Made by a program: the position numbers and the translations under genes. Shown here in pieces: positions 36,194 through 45,775 of a stretch of 64,000 nt of DNA (its first letter is position 1; each line of letters opens with the position of its first letter). Origin of the DNA: G965233625 sp965233625 (lineage in GTDB: Bacteria > Planctomycetota > Planctomycetia > Pirellulales > Pirellulaceae); the NCBI GenBank assembly GCA_965233625.1, contig OZ247499.1, positions 7,502,001 through 7,566,000 of the forward strand. Reading direction: 5' to 3'. Under the pieces are notes generated by a model. It was not told the DNA's origin, ran no database searches, and saw only the letters and a program-made list of their open reading frames with translations.

Positions 36194-38380
36194 ATGAAGA
36201 AACTCACCAGCGGCGGCGGTTGGCAGGCAATCTGGTACACATTCCGCAAGGCGCGGGAGTCGGGCGGATACTGGAAGTTCTGGAAGGCGATGCGTTCAAA
36301 GAACGCCTGCAAAACCTGCGCGGTGGGCATGGGCGGTCAGCGGGGCGGCATGGTGAACGAAGCCGGCCGCTTCCCTGAAGTCTGTAAGAAGTCGCTGCAA
36401 GCGATGGCCGCTGATATGCAGGGCGCCATTCCGCGGGACTTCTTCGAGCGCTACACGATCGAACAGCTCAAGAAGTTCACGCCCCGGCAGCTTGAACACT
36501 CAGGCCGGCTGACTCACCCGCTGCTCTACCAGCGTGGCACCCAGAACTACCGTCGTATTGAATGGGAGGAAGCATTTTCCCGGATCGCGGACAAGTTGAA
36601 ATCGCTGACCGCGGATGAAACGTTCTGGTACTTCAGTGGACGCAGCTCCAACGAGGCGGGCTTTCTGCTGCAGCTGTTCGCCCGACTATACGGCACAAAC
36701 AATGTGAACAATTGCAGTTATTACTGCCATCAGGCAAGCGGTGTCGGCCTTACCAGCGCGACCGGCAGCGGCACCGCGACGATTGTGCTGGACGACCTGG
36801 ACCACGCAGATGTTGTCTTCGTCATCGGCGGCAATCCGCCCAGCAATCACCCGCGGCTGATGACCAACCTGATGCACCTGCGACGTCGCGGCGGCAAAGT
36901 GGTGGTCATCAATCCTGTGATCGAAACGGGGCTGGTGAACTTCAAAATTCCCAGCAGCGTGCGGAGCATGTTGTTCGGCACCGAAATTGCCAATCTCTAT
37001 GTACAGCCGCACATCGGCGGCGACCTTGCATTGCTGAGCGGTATCGCGAAACAGATTGACGAAATGGGCGCTGCCGACCATCCGTTCCTGCAGGAACACT
37101 GCAACGGTGCGGATGAGTGGCTGGAAACAATCCGGCAACTCACCTGGGAGGACATTGAAGCGGGCAGCGGCGTGCAAAGAGCGGAAATCAAAAAGATCGC
37201 TGAAATTTACGCTTCTGCAAAAAACGCTGTGTTCTCGTGGACGATGGGTGTGACACATCATCGTCACGGTGTGCAGAATGTGCAGGCCATTGCCAATCTG
37301 GCGCTGATGCGCGGAATGGTGGGCCGCCCGCACGCAGGGTTGTTGCCCATCCGCGGTCATTCGAATGTGCAGGGCATCGGCTCGGTTGGCGTAACGCCCA
37401 AGCTGAAAGACGCCATCTTCGAGCAGCTTGAGTCGCACTTCGATATTAAGCTGCCGCAGTCGCCGGGTCTGGATACGCTGGGATGTATGGAATCGGCAAT
37501 GGCTGGCAAGCTGAAAGCTGGCGTTTATCTGGGTGGCAACCTATATGGCTCCAATCCAGATTCAGCCTATGCCGCGGAAGCTCTGGAGAAACTCGACCTT
37601 TCTGTCTTCCTGAGCACGACGCTCAACACGGGCCATGCCCACGGACTGGCAGAAGAGAGCATTATCCTGCCAGTGCTGGCGCGGGATGAAGAGCCGCAAC
37701 CGACCACGCAGGAATCGATGTTCAATTTCATCCGCTTAAGCGATGGCGGACCGCGGCGGTTAGAGGGGCCGCTGAGCGAAGTGGAAGTGGTCGCTACGCT
37801 GGCGCGGAAGGTGCTGGGTGATGACGGCGCCATCGACTGGGAGCTTATGCAACAGACATCCGCCATCCGCGACGCTATTGCCAAGGTGGTGCCCGGCTTC
37901 GAGAAAATCAACCGTATCGATCAGACGCGTGAAGAATTTCAGCTCAGCGGCCGGACCTTTCATAAGCCGCAGTTTAAAACGCCCAATGGCCGCGCGAATC
38001 TGCATTGCCACGAACTGCCTCCGTTGCTGGGAACGGGCGAAGGAGAACTGCGGCTGATGACGGTCCGCAGCGAAGGCCAGTTCAACACCGTTGTGTACGA
38101 AGAGCAGGATATCTATCGCGGGCAGGACCGACGTGATGTCATTCTGCTGCACGAGGACGATCTTCAGCGGCTGGGCCTGACTAATAATCAGCAGGTTACC
38201 GTTAAAAGCGAAACTGGCGAAATGAAGGGCATCTTCGTCCGTAGCTATGAGAACATCCGCCCCGGCAATGCGCTGATGTACTACCCGGAGGCGAATGTAC
38301 TGGTCGCCCGCCGCCCTGACGATCAGTCGAAAACACCGGCTTTTAAAGGTGTGGTGGTAACGCTGACGGCGGAGCATTAA
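36194..38380 (+). CDS. FdhF/YdeP-type molybdopterin oxidoreductase
   Basis: The 728-residue protein is a molybdopterin-guanine-dinucleotide oxidoreductase of the FdhF/YdeP group. The N-terminus has NACKTCAVGMGGQ with C39 and C42 and, after GGMVNE, C64 (FPEVCKKS), a partial Fe-S ligand set as usual for YdeP. C178 in YYCHQASGVGL lies where formate dehydrogenase H has selenocysteine or cysteine bound to Mo. VFVIGGNPPSNHPR and MGVTHHRHGVQNV are cofactor-binding landmarks, and the molydop-binding domain fills the C-terminal 110 residues. No Tat signal, so cytoplasmic. It follows the nucleotidyltransferase gene by about 50 bases. Formate oxidation would suit a C1 module that releases formate, but YdeP homologues have no firm reaction. 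Confidence 0.87.
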   Translation: MKKLTSGGGWQAIWYTFRKARESGGYWKFWKAMRSKNACKTCAVGMGGQRGGMVNEAGRFPEVCKKSLQAMAADMQGAIPRDFFERYTIEQLKKFTPRQLEHSGRLTHPLLYQRGTQNYRRIEWEEAFSRIADKLKSLTADETFWYFSGRSSNEAGFLLQLFARLYGTNNVNNCSYYCHQASGVGLTSATGSGTATIVLDDLDHADVVFVIGGNPPSNHPRLMTNLMHLRRRGGKVVVINPVIETGLVNFKIPSSVRSMLFGTEIANLYVQPHIGGDLALLSGIAKQIDEMGAADHPFLQEHCNGADEWLETIRQLTWEDIEAGSGVQRAEIKKIAEIYASAKNAVFSWTMGVTHHRHGVQNVQAIANLALMRGMVGRPHAGLLPIRGHSNVQGIGSVGVTPKLKDAIFEQLESHFDIKLPQSPGLDTLGCMESAMAGKLKAGVYLGGNLYGSNPDSAYAAEALEKLDLSVFLSTTLNTGHAHGLAEESIILPVLARDEEPQPTTQESMFNFIRLSDGGPRRLEGPLSEVEVVATLARKVLGDDGAIDWELMQQTSAIRDAIAKVVPGFEKINRIDQTREEFQLSGRTFHKPQFKTPNGRANLHCHELPPLLGTGEGELRLMTVRSEGQFNTVVYEEQDIYRGQDRRDVILLHEDDLQRLGLTNNQQVTVKSETGEMKGIFVRSYENIRPGNALMYYPEANVLVARRPDDQSKTPAFKGVVVTLTAEH

Positions 38381-38616
38381 GCGGATACTGGCAGCCGGTG
38401 CTAGCACGCACTCTTGCCAGCAGGGTATTCCGCTATGGCGTTGATCGGCGGACGCCGTTATAAGTCTGTCGTCAATATATCTGCGATGAATCTCAGACGC
38501 TTTTTCAAAGCGTGGATCAACGGATTTATCGCTGTTTTTGCGATGGAAAAATGAGTTCAGCACGGACGCGTACGGACTTAGGGCAAGGACGCCCTGATGG
38601 TAAGGCGTGCATCAAA

Positions 38617-41600
38617 ATGATGCGGCGTCTGCCCGTACTGATGGTATGCGCCGTCACGCTGCACCTTCTGTTCTCATCAGCCTATGGCGAAGAACGCGGG
38701 ATGAAGCTGCGAATCGCCTGGGGGGGCGGCGATTCGCAATTGTGGCACGGCGCCATTCGCGTTTCCGGCGGAGAGATTACGTCATTCACACCGTTAGGGG
38801 TGGCAGCGGATACGCCCGGTTCTGCGTGGCTGGATCAGGGAGTATTACGCTTCAGACCGCGGAGTGCACGCAACTACGAAGCGGTGGATATTGTCGTGGA
38901 TGCGCCGCTTTCGAGCGTGCTGGATCTCGATATCCGCGCGACCGGTAGTAATGTGCAACCGCCCCGCAATGTGCAGATGCTGCTGTCTGATCTGCTCGCT
39001 AAACCGTTCTCGGCGCCTATCGACGATCAACGCAACCGCGTGTCGGTGGCTCGGGCGCCAGGTGACCAGCTTCGCATAAAGATCGACCGGGAATCTCTGG
39101 TCTTTTCGACGGGCGAAGACTTTAACTTCACCGTCGATCCGCACCTGACGATGGCGCAGCCGGGAGATCTGCTGCAATGCGTTGTAACGCTGGTGAACGA
39201 TGAAACCGGCGTCCAGGCATGGACTGCTTCGCGCGATGTGACCGTCGACAAAGATTCCGCCACGCCGCCGCCGGAAGAATTCAAACTCAAGCTGCCGGCG
39301 GTCGAAGGTGTTTACAGCTTCAAGGTGCAACTTGGAAAGAAGACCCGTCTGGGCTTCACAACGCCGTTCGGTGGTCTCACGCCGCTGGCGACACGCAGTA
39401 TGCAGGTCGTGGTTCTTTCGCCCGAAGCGCCGGCTGCCACTGCCGCGCGATGGACAACCAATACAGAGATTGATCCGGCTAATCCTGCCGTGTGGGATCG
39501 CTTCTTCCGTTTGCCGCAATTTAATCTGCTTCCCGGCGCCAGCAAACGCCCGCTAAGCAACGGCATGACGGAAGTCCGCGATATCGATGGCGCCTCGTGG
39601 TCGGTCCTTAAAGAGGGCGGATGGCAGGCCTACCCGATGCCGGTGACAGGTTTGAATCAGCCGCATATTTTGGAAGTAGAAATCCCTGCAAGCCAGCGGC
39701 AGATGCTGGGAGTGAGCATTATCGAACCCGACGCTTCGGGCAACGTCGGGCCATTGGGCGTTGATACAGGGGTGTTCACGGTGGTCGAAAACGCGACCCG
39801 TGGCAGCCGCGCGACGCACCGCGTGATTTTTTATCCGCGCACCAGTTCCCCCCTGGTGCTGCTGACCAACCGGAACAAGGACGGCATTGCGGCTTTCGGA
39901 AAGTTGAAAGTCTTAGGCGGGCCGAAAGCTCTGCCAACCGCCACGGCGCCGCAAACGAATGGGCGGCTGCTGGCGGCTCATTTTGACAAGCCGCTGTTTG
40001 CGGAAAACTTTGGCTCACGCGAAGCCAAAGATGCTGTTTCGGGACGGAGTCTGGACGACTGGCTTACCTTCTACCGGGGCGCCCGCCGCCTGGCGGATTA
40101 CCTGAAATTCACGGGGCGGAACGGCGCGGTTGTGCCTGTGCTTTGTGAAGGCAGCAGTCTTTATCCCAGCGAACTTCTGCAGCCTACGCCCAAGTACGAT
40201 AGCGGATTGTATTTTGTCAACGGACAGGATGTGCGGCGGAAAGATGTGCTGGAACTGCTGCTACGCATCTTCGACCGTCAGCAATTGCGGCTGATTCCAG
40301 CCGTGCAGTTTGCTTCAACGCTGCCCGCGCTCGAGCAGCTTCGTCGCAGCGGCGCGCGGGTCGGCATTGATCTGGTGGATGTCAAAGGCAACTCACACCT
40401 GTTCCTGCGACCGGCAGGCGCCGCCGTGCTTTACAACCCGATGGATGACCGGGTGCAGCAGGCGATGACCGATGTGGTGAAAGAGCTGGCAGGCCGTTGC
40501 GCGGGGCACCGTAGTTTTGCCGGGATCAGCGTGCAACTGGGGCCGGGTTATTACTCGCAGTTGCCTGGCGTTCAGTGGGGCTACGACGACCGCACGCTTA
40601 AGCGTTTTGAAGCGGAAACCGGCGTGAACATCCCCGTAGTACGGCCGTCGCTGTACGAGCGACGATCAACCGTTCTACTCAAAGATCACAAACAGAAGTG
40701 GTTGCAGTGGCGGGCGATGCAGGTCGCAGGTTTACATCAGCAGATGCACGCCGCGGTCACGCTGCATCACTCCGGCGGATTGTTGCTGCTGAATACGTCC
40801 GGGCTGTTGACTCAGGAGACGGTCCGGAAGGCCATGCGTCCCACGCTGCCCGCCACCAGCGATCTGCAACAGCTGATGCTTGAAGCCGGGATCATGCCGT
40901 CGTTGTATCGCGGTCAGAAGGGCATTGTGCTGCCGCGTCCTTATAGTGAGTTTCCGGTGCGTAATGTCGCGGCCCAGGCGGCGGCGCTGGTGAGCCGCAA
41001 TTCGTCGCCGGTGCATCAATTCTTTGGTCCCCGCAATACAGACGCCCCCACTTCTACACGCATTGCCGCCGTGGTGCACCGCAAGCCGCTGCCTGCCGGA
41101 CTGCCGGAATTCGATGCGTTAAGCCCTTATGGCGCGGACAAGACGCGGATCTGGATGGCGCCGCATTTCGTGCCTGCCGGAGATTCAGCGCGGGCCGAAC
41201 TCATTCACGCGATAGCGGCGCAGGACCCGGTGATCCTGCTGGATGGCGGCTGGAATATCGCGTTGGGCCAGGATCATCAGACGCGCCGCATCTTTGAAAC
41301 CATGAGCCAGATGCCGCCGGTCCCATTCACCACTGCGTCGCCTGCCGGGGATGATGCGGGCCAGACAGTGATTGTCCGCAGCGCGATCGTCAACCGCTTG
41401 CCCGGTAACGGATCAACAACCGCCGGCCTCGAACCGGGGCGTTATGTCTACATGCTGAACAACAGCGCTCAGACCGTAACGCTTGAGTTTGATGCAAAAG
41501 CGCTACGCGGCGAATGGCGCAGCTTCGGATCACGCTCGATTCCCAAGCCAGAGGATTCAGCCGCCGGCGGCGAAACAGGCAAAACATGGCGGATCACGCT

Positions 41601-42546
41601 GGAGCCGTACGATATTGTTGGCGGTTACTTCAGCGATGCTTCGGCGTCCGTCGATGGCTGGTCTTATCAGGTCGAAGACCGTGCGGGGCTTGAGGCCTCG
41701 CTCCGCCGCCAGATGTACCGTTTAAAAACGCAGGTCAGCGCGCTGCACCGGCCCAGGCCGCTGCAATATCCTTTCAACGCCAGCTTCGAACTTCCGGCGG
41801 AAGGGCAGGAGTCACCCGGCTGGGTGCATAGCAGCACCGCAGGAGTCGAGGTGAATCCGGCCAGCGAAGGCTACGAAGGCAAGCAGTCGCTGCATCTGAA
41901 AAGCAACGGCGCCGTGGGCTGGGTGCGCAGTGCACCGTTTGCCGCGCCGCCGACGGGACGTATCTCGATGTGGGTCTGGTTGAAGGTGCAGAATGTCGAG
42001 ACGCAGCCTGATTTACGGCTTTGCATCGAAGGTAAGTTGAACGGCAAACCTTATTACAAATACGCCCAGATTGGCGCCGGTCAGAATTCGCCCCGTCTGA
42101 CAGCACGCTGGCAGCCGTATGTCTTTCATGTAGACGATCTACCTGCCAACGGGCTGTCCGATCTGCGGGTTGGTTTTGATCTGATGGGAGAAGGTGAGGT
42201 GTGGGCCGACAACGTGCAGTTGTACGACCTCTGGTTTTACGACAACGAACGCGATGAACTTGCCAAAAAGATCGCCGTTGCGGAATTTCAGCTCACTCAA
42301 GGCAGACTGCTGGAGTGTCAGCAGATGGTGGATGGCTATTGGCCACGGTTCCTCCGCACGCATGCGCCAGAGCGTCTGAAGCAATTGGCTGTACGGCCGC
42401 AGCGCGATACAGATGCGGAGAATACTAATGATTCTTCAGTAAATTCCAGCACGAAAACGTCGCCCGCAAAGTCTACGCCAGCCGCACAGCCGACCATGTT
42501 TCAGCGTCTGAGAAGCTACCTTCCAACGCGGATATATCCGTTTTAA
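38617..42546 (+). CDS. Large exported protein with glycoside-hydrolase-like (GHL10) domain
   Basis: From the ATG at 38617 the product is 1309 residues with a signal peptide (MRRLPVLMVCAVTLHLLFSS...AYGEE). Residues about 30-440 are beta-rich. Residues about 480-800 resemble the glycosyl-hydrolase-like GHL10 group (YNPMDDRVQQAMTDVV, HRSFAGISVQLGPG, VQWGYDDRTLKRFE). A later beta-sandwich (about 1075-1230; NASFELPAEGQESPGW, DNVQLYDLWFYD) looks like a carbohydrate-binding module, and the tail is disordered. In-frame starts at 38512 and 38551 would place a charged extension before the signal, so I prefer 38617. A polysaccharide-related envelope or secreted role is likely; catalytic acids are not identified with confidence and it may be non-catalytic. 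Confidence 0.75.
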   Translation: MMRRLPVLMVCAVTLHLLFSSAYGEERGMKLRIAWGGGDSQLWHGAIRVSGGEITSFTPLGVAADTPGSAWLDQGVLRFRPRSARNYEAVDIVVDAPLSSVLDLDIRATGSNVQPPRNVQMLLSDLLAKPFSAPIDDQRNRVSVARAPGDQLRIKIDRESLVFSTGEDFNFTVDPHLTMAQPGDLLQCVVTLVNDETGVQAWTASRDVTVDKDSATPPPEEFKLKLPAVEGVYSFKVQLGKKTRLGFTTPFGGLTPLATRSMQVVVLSPEAPAATAARWTTNTEIDPANPAVWDRFFRLPQFNLLPGASKRPLSNGMTEVRDIDGASWSVLKEGGWQAYPMPVTGLNQPHILEVEIPASQRQMLGVSIIEPDASGNVGPLGVDTGVFTVVENATRGSRATHRVIFYPRTSSPLVLLTNRNKDGIAAFGKLKVLGGPKALPTATAPQTNGRLLAAHFDKPLFAENFGSREAKDAVSGRSLDDWLTFYRGARRLADYLKFTGRNGAVVPVLCEGSSLYPSELLQPTPKYDSGLYFVNGQDVRRKDVLELLLRIFDRQQLRLIPAVQFASTLPALEQLRRSGARVGIDLVDVKGNSHLFLRPAGAAVLYNPMDDRVQQAMTDVVKELAGRCAGHRSFAGISVQLGPGYYSQLPGVQWGYDDRTLKRFEAETGVNIPVVRPSLYERRSTVLLKDHKQKWLQWRAMQVAGLHQQMHAAVTLHHSGGLLLLNTSGLLTQETVRKAMRPTLPATSDLQQLMLEAGIMPSLYRGQKGIVLPRPYSEFPVRNVAAQAAALVSRNSSPVHQFFGPRNTDAPTSTRIAAVVHRKPLPAGLPEFDALSPYGADKTRIWMAPHFVPAGDSARAELIHAIAAQDPVILLDGGWNIALGQDHQTRRIFETMSQMPPVPFTTASPAGDDAGQTVIVRSAIVNRLPGNGSTTAGLEPGRYVYMLNNSAQTVTLEFDAKALRGEWRSFGSRSIPKPEDSAAGGETGKTWRITLEPYDIVGGYFSDASASVDGWSYQVEDRAGLEASLRRQMYRLKTQVSALHRPRPLQYPFNASFELPAEGQESPGWVHSSTAGVEVNPASEGYEGKQSLHLKSNGAVGWVRSAPFAAPPTGRISMWVWLKVQNVETQPDLRLCIEGKLNGKPYYKYAQIGAGQNSPRLTARWQPYVFHVDDLPANGLSDLRVGFDLMGEGEVWADNVQLYDLWFYDNERDELAKKIAVAEFQLTQGRLLECQQMVDGYWPRFLRTHAPERLKQLAVRPQRDTDAENTNDSSVNSSTKTSPAKSTPAAQPTMFQRLRSYLPTRIYPF

Positions 42547-42740
42547 CCGGCAAAGCCATGCGAAGCTTTAACGGCTGTAAGCGATAGAACGTCCACCGTC
42601 GTGAAGATTACCGTAACCGGCAGCAACGATGCGAAATACCATTACAAACAGAGCGACCAGCGTCCGATGTCAATTCGACCGGCATCCAGTGCGTGCCCTG
42701 TCACGGCTGGTTGCGAATGTTCCAGGAAGCGTTGATCGTT

Positions 42741-45704
42741 ATGAGTAACCGCCACTACACACTCCGCACCGCTCTGCCCCTGGCAGTGTTTATGTTGCTG
42801 TCGTTGCAGCTAGCTACGGCGCACGCTGCGCCGGGCGATGTTGATTACGATGTGGCGGTCAAGCATTACAACCGCCAGTGGTGGCAGAAAGCCGTTGACG
42901 CCTTCGACGCTTTCCGCCGGACCTATCCGCAACATTCGCGGGTCAGCTCCGCCGTGTTCTTCCAGGGCGAAGCGCTGATCCAGTTGGGCGACCATAAACG
43001 GGCCGAAGCCACCTTCCGCGAATTCGTAACGCGCGAACCGGCGCACGCTTACACGCCTCAGGCGCGGCTGCGGATTGGTGAAATGCTCTACTTCCAGCAA
43101 CAGCCTGATAAGGCGCTGGAGGCTTTTGAATCCTTCCTGAAGAACCACGCCACCCACGATCTATGCAAATACGCCCTGCCCTATGCAGGCGAGCTTGCGC
43201 TGCTGGCCAAACAGCCCGCCGACGCACAGCGGCATTACCAGGACGCATTGAAGCGATACCCTACCGGGCCGATGGTGGACCAGTGCCGGTTTGGTCTGGC
43301 GCAGGCTTTTCACGATCAGAACAACCGCACAGACGCGCTGCGGTTCTACCGGCTGCTGGCCTCGACTCCCCAAAGCAGCCTAGCCGACAACTCACAGTTT
43401 CAGATCGGACTTTCGCATCACAAAGCGGGTGAATATCCGCAGGCGATTGAGGAACTGAAACGGTTTCAGAAGATCTTTGCAGACAGCGATCTGCGGTACG
43501 ACGCCGCATACTGGTTGGCGCAGTCGGAGATGAAACTACGCCGCTGGAAAGAAGCTCAAAACACGCTGCAAGCGATCACACCGCCGTTGAAGCATCAACT
43601 GGCGCCCGCCTTTGCTTCGACATTGGGGCTGTCCTTTGAGAAGCAGGGCGATGCAGAAAACGCCGCGAAGCAGCATGCGTTTGTCATCGAAAACTGGCCC
43701 GGTACGGGTTGGGCCGCGGACAGTCTGAAGCAGCAGATTACGGCGAACTTCGCCGCCAGAAACTACAAGAAGACCATCGAGTTCGCCGCGCAGTTTGAAG
43801 AATCTTTCCCCGGTAACATTCACGCTACGGTGGTGCACCGTGCCTGGGGGCGGTCGCTCCTACAACTTGAGCAATACGAAGAAGCGGCGCCGCAGCTGCA
43901 GCAGGTGGCGGAAAACAGCGATGAGAAAACTTCCCCTTCGCAACGCGCTTCCGACCAGTACTATCTGGCCCGCGCACTTTCGGGCGCCGGTAACCATCAG
44001 CAGGCGCTTGCGGTGCTAGACAAGGTTAAGCCTGAAGATACCAGCGAAGAAATCGCCGCGGGCGTTCTGGCGGTTCGCACTTCGGCACTGATGTCGACCG
44101 AGCAATACGCGGAGGTCATCAAGCTGCTGGAAACACATTTGCAGGCCAACGACAACGCGGAAAATGCAGCCGCATCCGAAGCGCGTTTGCAACTGGCTCT
44201 GGCCGCCACACACACGTCGGACCTGAAGAAAGCGGATGCGACGCTTAAGCAGGTCGATGACAAAAACCCGCTGAAACTTGCCGCCATGCTGTTCCTTGCT
44301 GAGTCAGCTTACGCCGCCGAACAGAAAGAGATCGCACGGCACTGGTTCACGCAGATCATCGCTGCCGAGGCGCCGCAGGAATACCTGACGAAAGCACAAA
44401 GCGGCCTGGCATGGTTGACGGCCGACGCGGGCAATCATCAGAAATCCGCCGAGTTGTTCAATCAGGTGTTAAGCACCGACGCCAAGGGCGACGCCGCGGC
44501 GGAAGCCGCCATGATGCGTGGCCAGGCGCTTGAAAAATCACGCAAGCCGGCCGAAGCATTGGCCATGTACCGCCGCGTGATGGATCAGCATGCGGATAGC
44601 CCGTTTCACTCACAGGCGATGCTTGCCGCAGCGCGGCTTTATGATGATCTGAACGAAGACATCGCTGCCGACAAGCTGCTCGAACGGTTCCTGCGCGAAA
44701 ACCCGGAGTCAGATCACGCGGCCGATGCGATGTACCGCCGCGCGTGGGTGCTGATTGATCTCAATCGCGAAGCGGATTCAGCCAAAGTGTTCTTGCAGCT
44801 TGTCGAGAAATTCCCCGCGTCCCGCTACACGGCCGACAGCCGGTATCGCCTAGCGGAACATGCCATACGCATGAAGCAGGAGACGCTGGCGATAGAACAC
44901 ATTGATGCCTTGCTGAAGATTGAGAACCTGAACGCAGCGCTCGCATCGCACGCGCAATATATGAAGGGGCAGCTTGCCGCCTCCTCCGCCCGTTGGGAAG
45001 ACGTGCAAGAGCCGATGCAGGCCATCATCGACAGCGAAGCCGACAACAGCATTAAACTACCGGCGCGGTACTGGCTGGCAGAATCGCTGTATCGCCGCGA
45101 TAAGTTTGACGATGCAGCAACACACTTTGACCAGCTCTCCCGCGATTTAGCCGGGCAACCAGGCGCATGGCGGGCGATGGTTCCGCTACGCCGGGCGCAG
45201 CTACTGGTGCGGAAAGAAAAATGGGAGCAGGCGCTGGCAGTGGCGGAGACCATCGCCACGGAGCACCCCGATTTCCGGCAGCAGTTTGAAGCAGATTATG
45301 TGATCGGCCGGTGCTACGCATCGCAGGCGAATTTCGACTTTGACAAGGCCCGCGCCGCATTCCGCAAAGTGATCGACTCGCCCACCGGAGGCAGCACCGA
45401 AACCGCCGCCATGGCGCAGTGGATGATTGGTGAAACCTACTTCATGCAGAAGAAGTACGACTTAGCTATCCGCGCGTATGAGCGTGTGGAAGTGCAGTTC
45501 GCCTATCCACGCTGGCAGGCTGGCGCCTTGCTGCAGGCAGGTAAATGCCACGAATTGAAAGGACTGTGGGGCGACGCCGTGAAGCTCTACGCCCAGGTTC
45601 TTAAAGACTACCCTGGCACGCCGTTCCGCGAAGAAGCCGCTAAACGGCTTACCGCCGCGCAGCAGCGCGCCGTACGCCGCCCCGTTCGCGGCGCCACCCG
45701 TTAA
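42741..45704 (+). CDS. Exported TPR-repeat protein (YbgF/BamD-like repeats)
   Basis: The 987-residue product has a signal peptide (cleaved near AHA, residue about 29) and then about 25 tetratricopeptide-type repeats throughout (landmarks: AVDAFDAFRRTYPQHSRV, ALEAFESFLKNHATHD, ALAMYRRVMDQHADSPF, AIRAYERVEVQFAYP). The last repeats resemble the CpoB/YbgF type. ATG 42741 is chosen over an upstream start at 42693 because AGGAAG lies ahead and the signal follows. The gene is 71 bases before the ExbB-like gene and clearly heads an operon with ExbB, ExbD and the toroid protein. A periplasmic scaffold or coordinator for that proton-driven complex, comparable with CpoB in the Tol system, is inference. 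Confidence 0.85.
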   Translation: MSNRHYTLRTALPLAVFMLLSLQLATAHAAPGDVDYDVAVKHYNRQWWQKAVDAFDAFRRTYPQHSRVSSAVFFQGEALIQLGDHKRAEATFREFVTREPAHAYTPQARLRIGEMLYFQQQPDKALEAFESFLKNHATHDLCKYALPYAGELALLAKQPADAQRHYQDALKRYPTGPMVDQCRFGLAQAFHDQNNRTDALRFYRLLASTPQSSLADNSQFQIGLSHHKAGEYPQAIEELKRFQKIFADSDLRYDAAYWLAQSEMKLRRWKEAQNTLQAITPPLKHQLAPAFASTLGLSFEKQGDAENAAKQHAFVIENWPGTGWAADSLKQQITANFAARNYKKTIEFAAQFEESFPGNIHATVVHRAWGRSLLQLEQYEEAAPQLQQVAENSDEKTSPSQRASDQYYLARALSGAGNHQQALAVLDKVKPEDTSEEIAAGVLAVRTSALMSTEQYAEVIKLLETHLQANDNAENAAASEARLQLALAATHTSDLKKADATLKQVDDKNPLKLAAMLFLAESAYAAEQKEIARHWFTQIIAAEAPQEYLTKAQSGLAWLTADAGNHQKSAELFNQVLSTDAKGDAAAEAAMMRGQALEKSRKPAEALAMYRRVMDQHADSPFHSQAMLAAARLYDDLNEDIAADKLLERFLRENPESDHAADAMYRRAWVLIDLNREADSAKVFLQLVEKFPASRYTADSRYRLAEHAIRMKQETLAIEHIDALLKIENLNAALASHAQYMKGQLAASSARWEDVQEPMQAIIDSEADNSIKLPARYWLAESLYRRDKFDDAATHFDQLSRDLAGQPGAWRAMVPLRRAQLLVRKEKWEQALAVAETIATEHPDFRQQFEADYVIGRCYASQANFDFDKARAAFRKVIDSPTGGSTETAAMAQWMIGETYFMQKKYDLAIRAYERVEVQFAYPRWQAGALLQAGKCHELKGLWGDAVKLYAQVLKDYPGTPFREEAAKRLTAAQQRAVRRPVRGATR

Positions 45705-45775
45705 TGTTTTCCTAAGATATCCGAAAACACCCTATACAACCGTTTCATCACAGCACGCGGGAAAGGATTCCGGCA

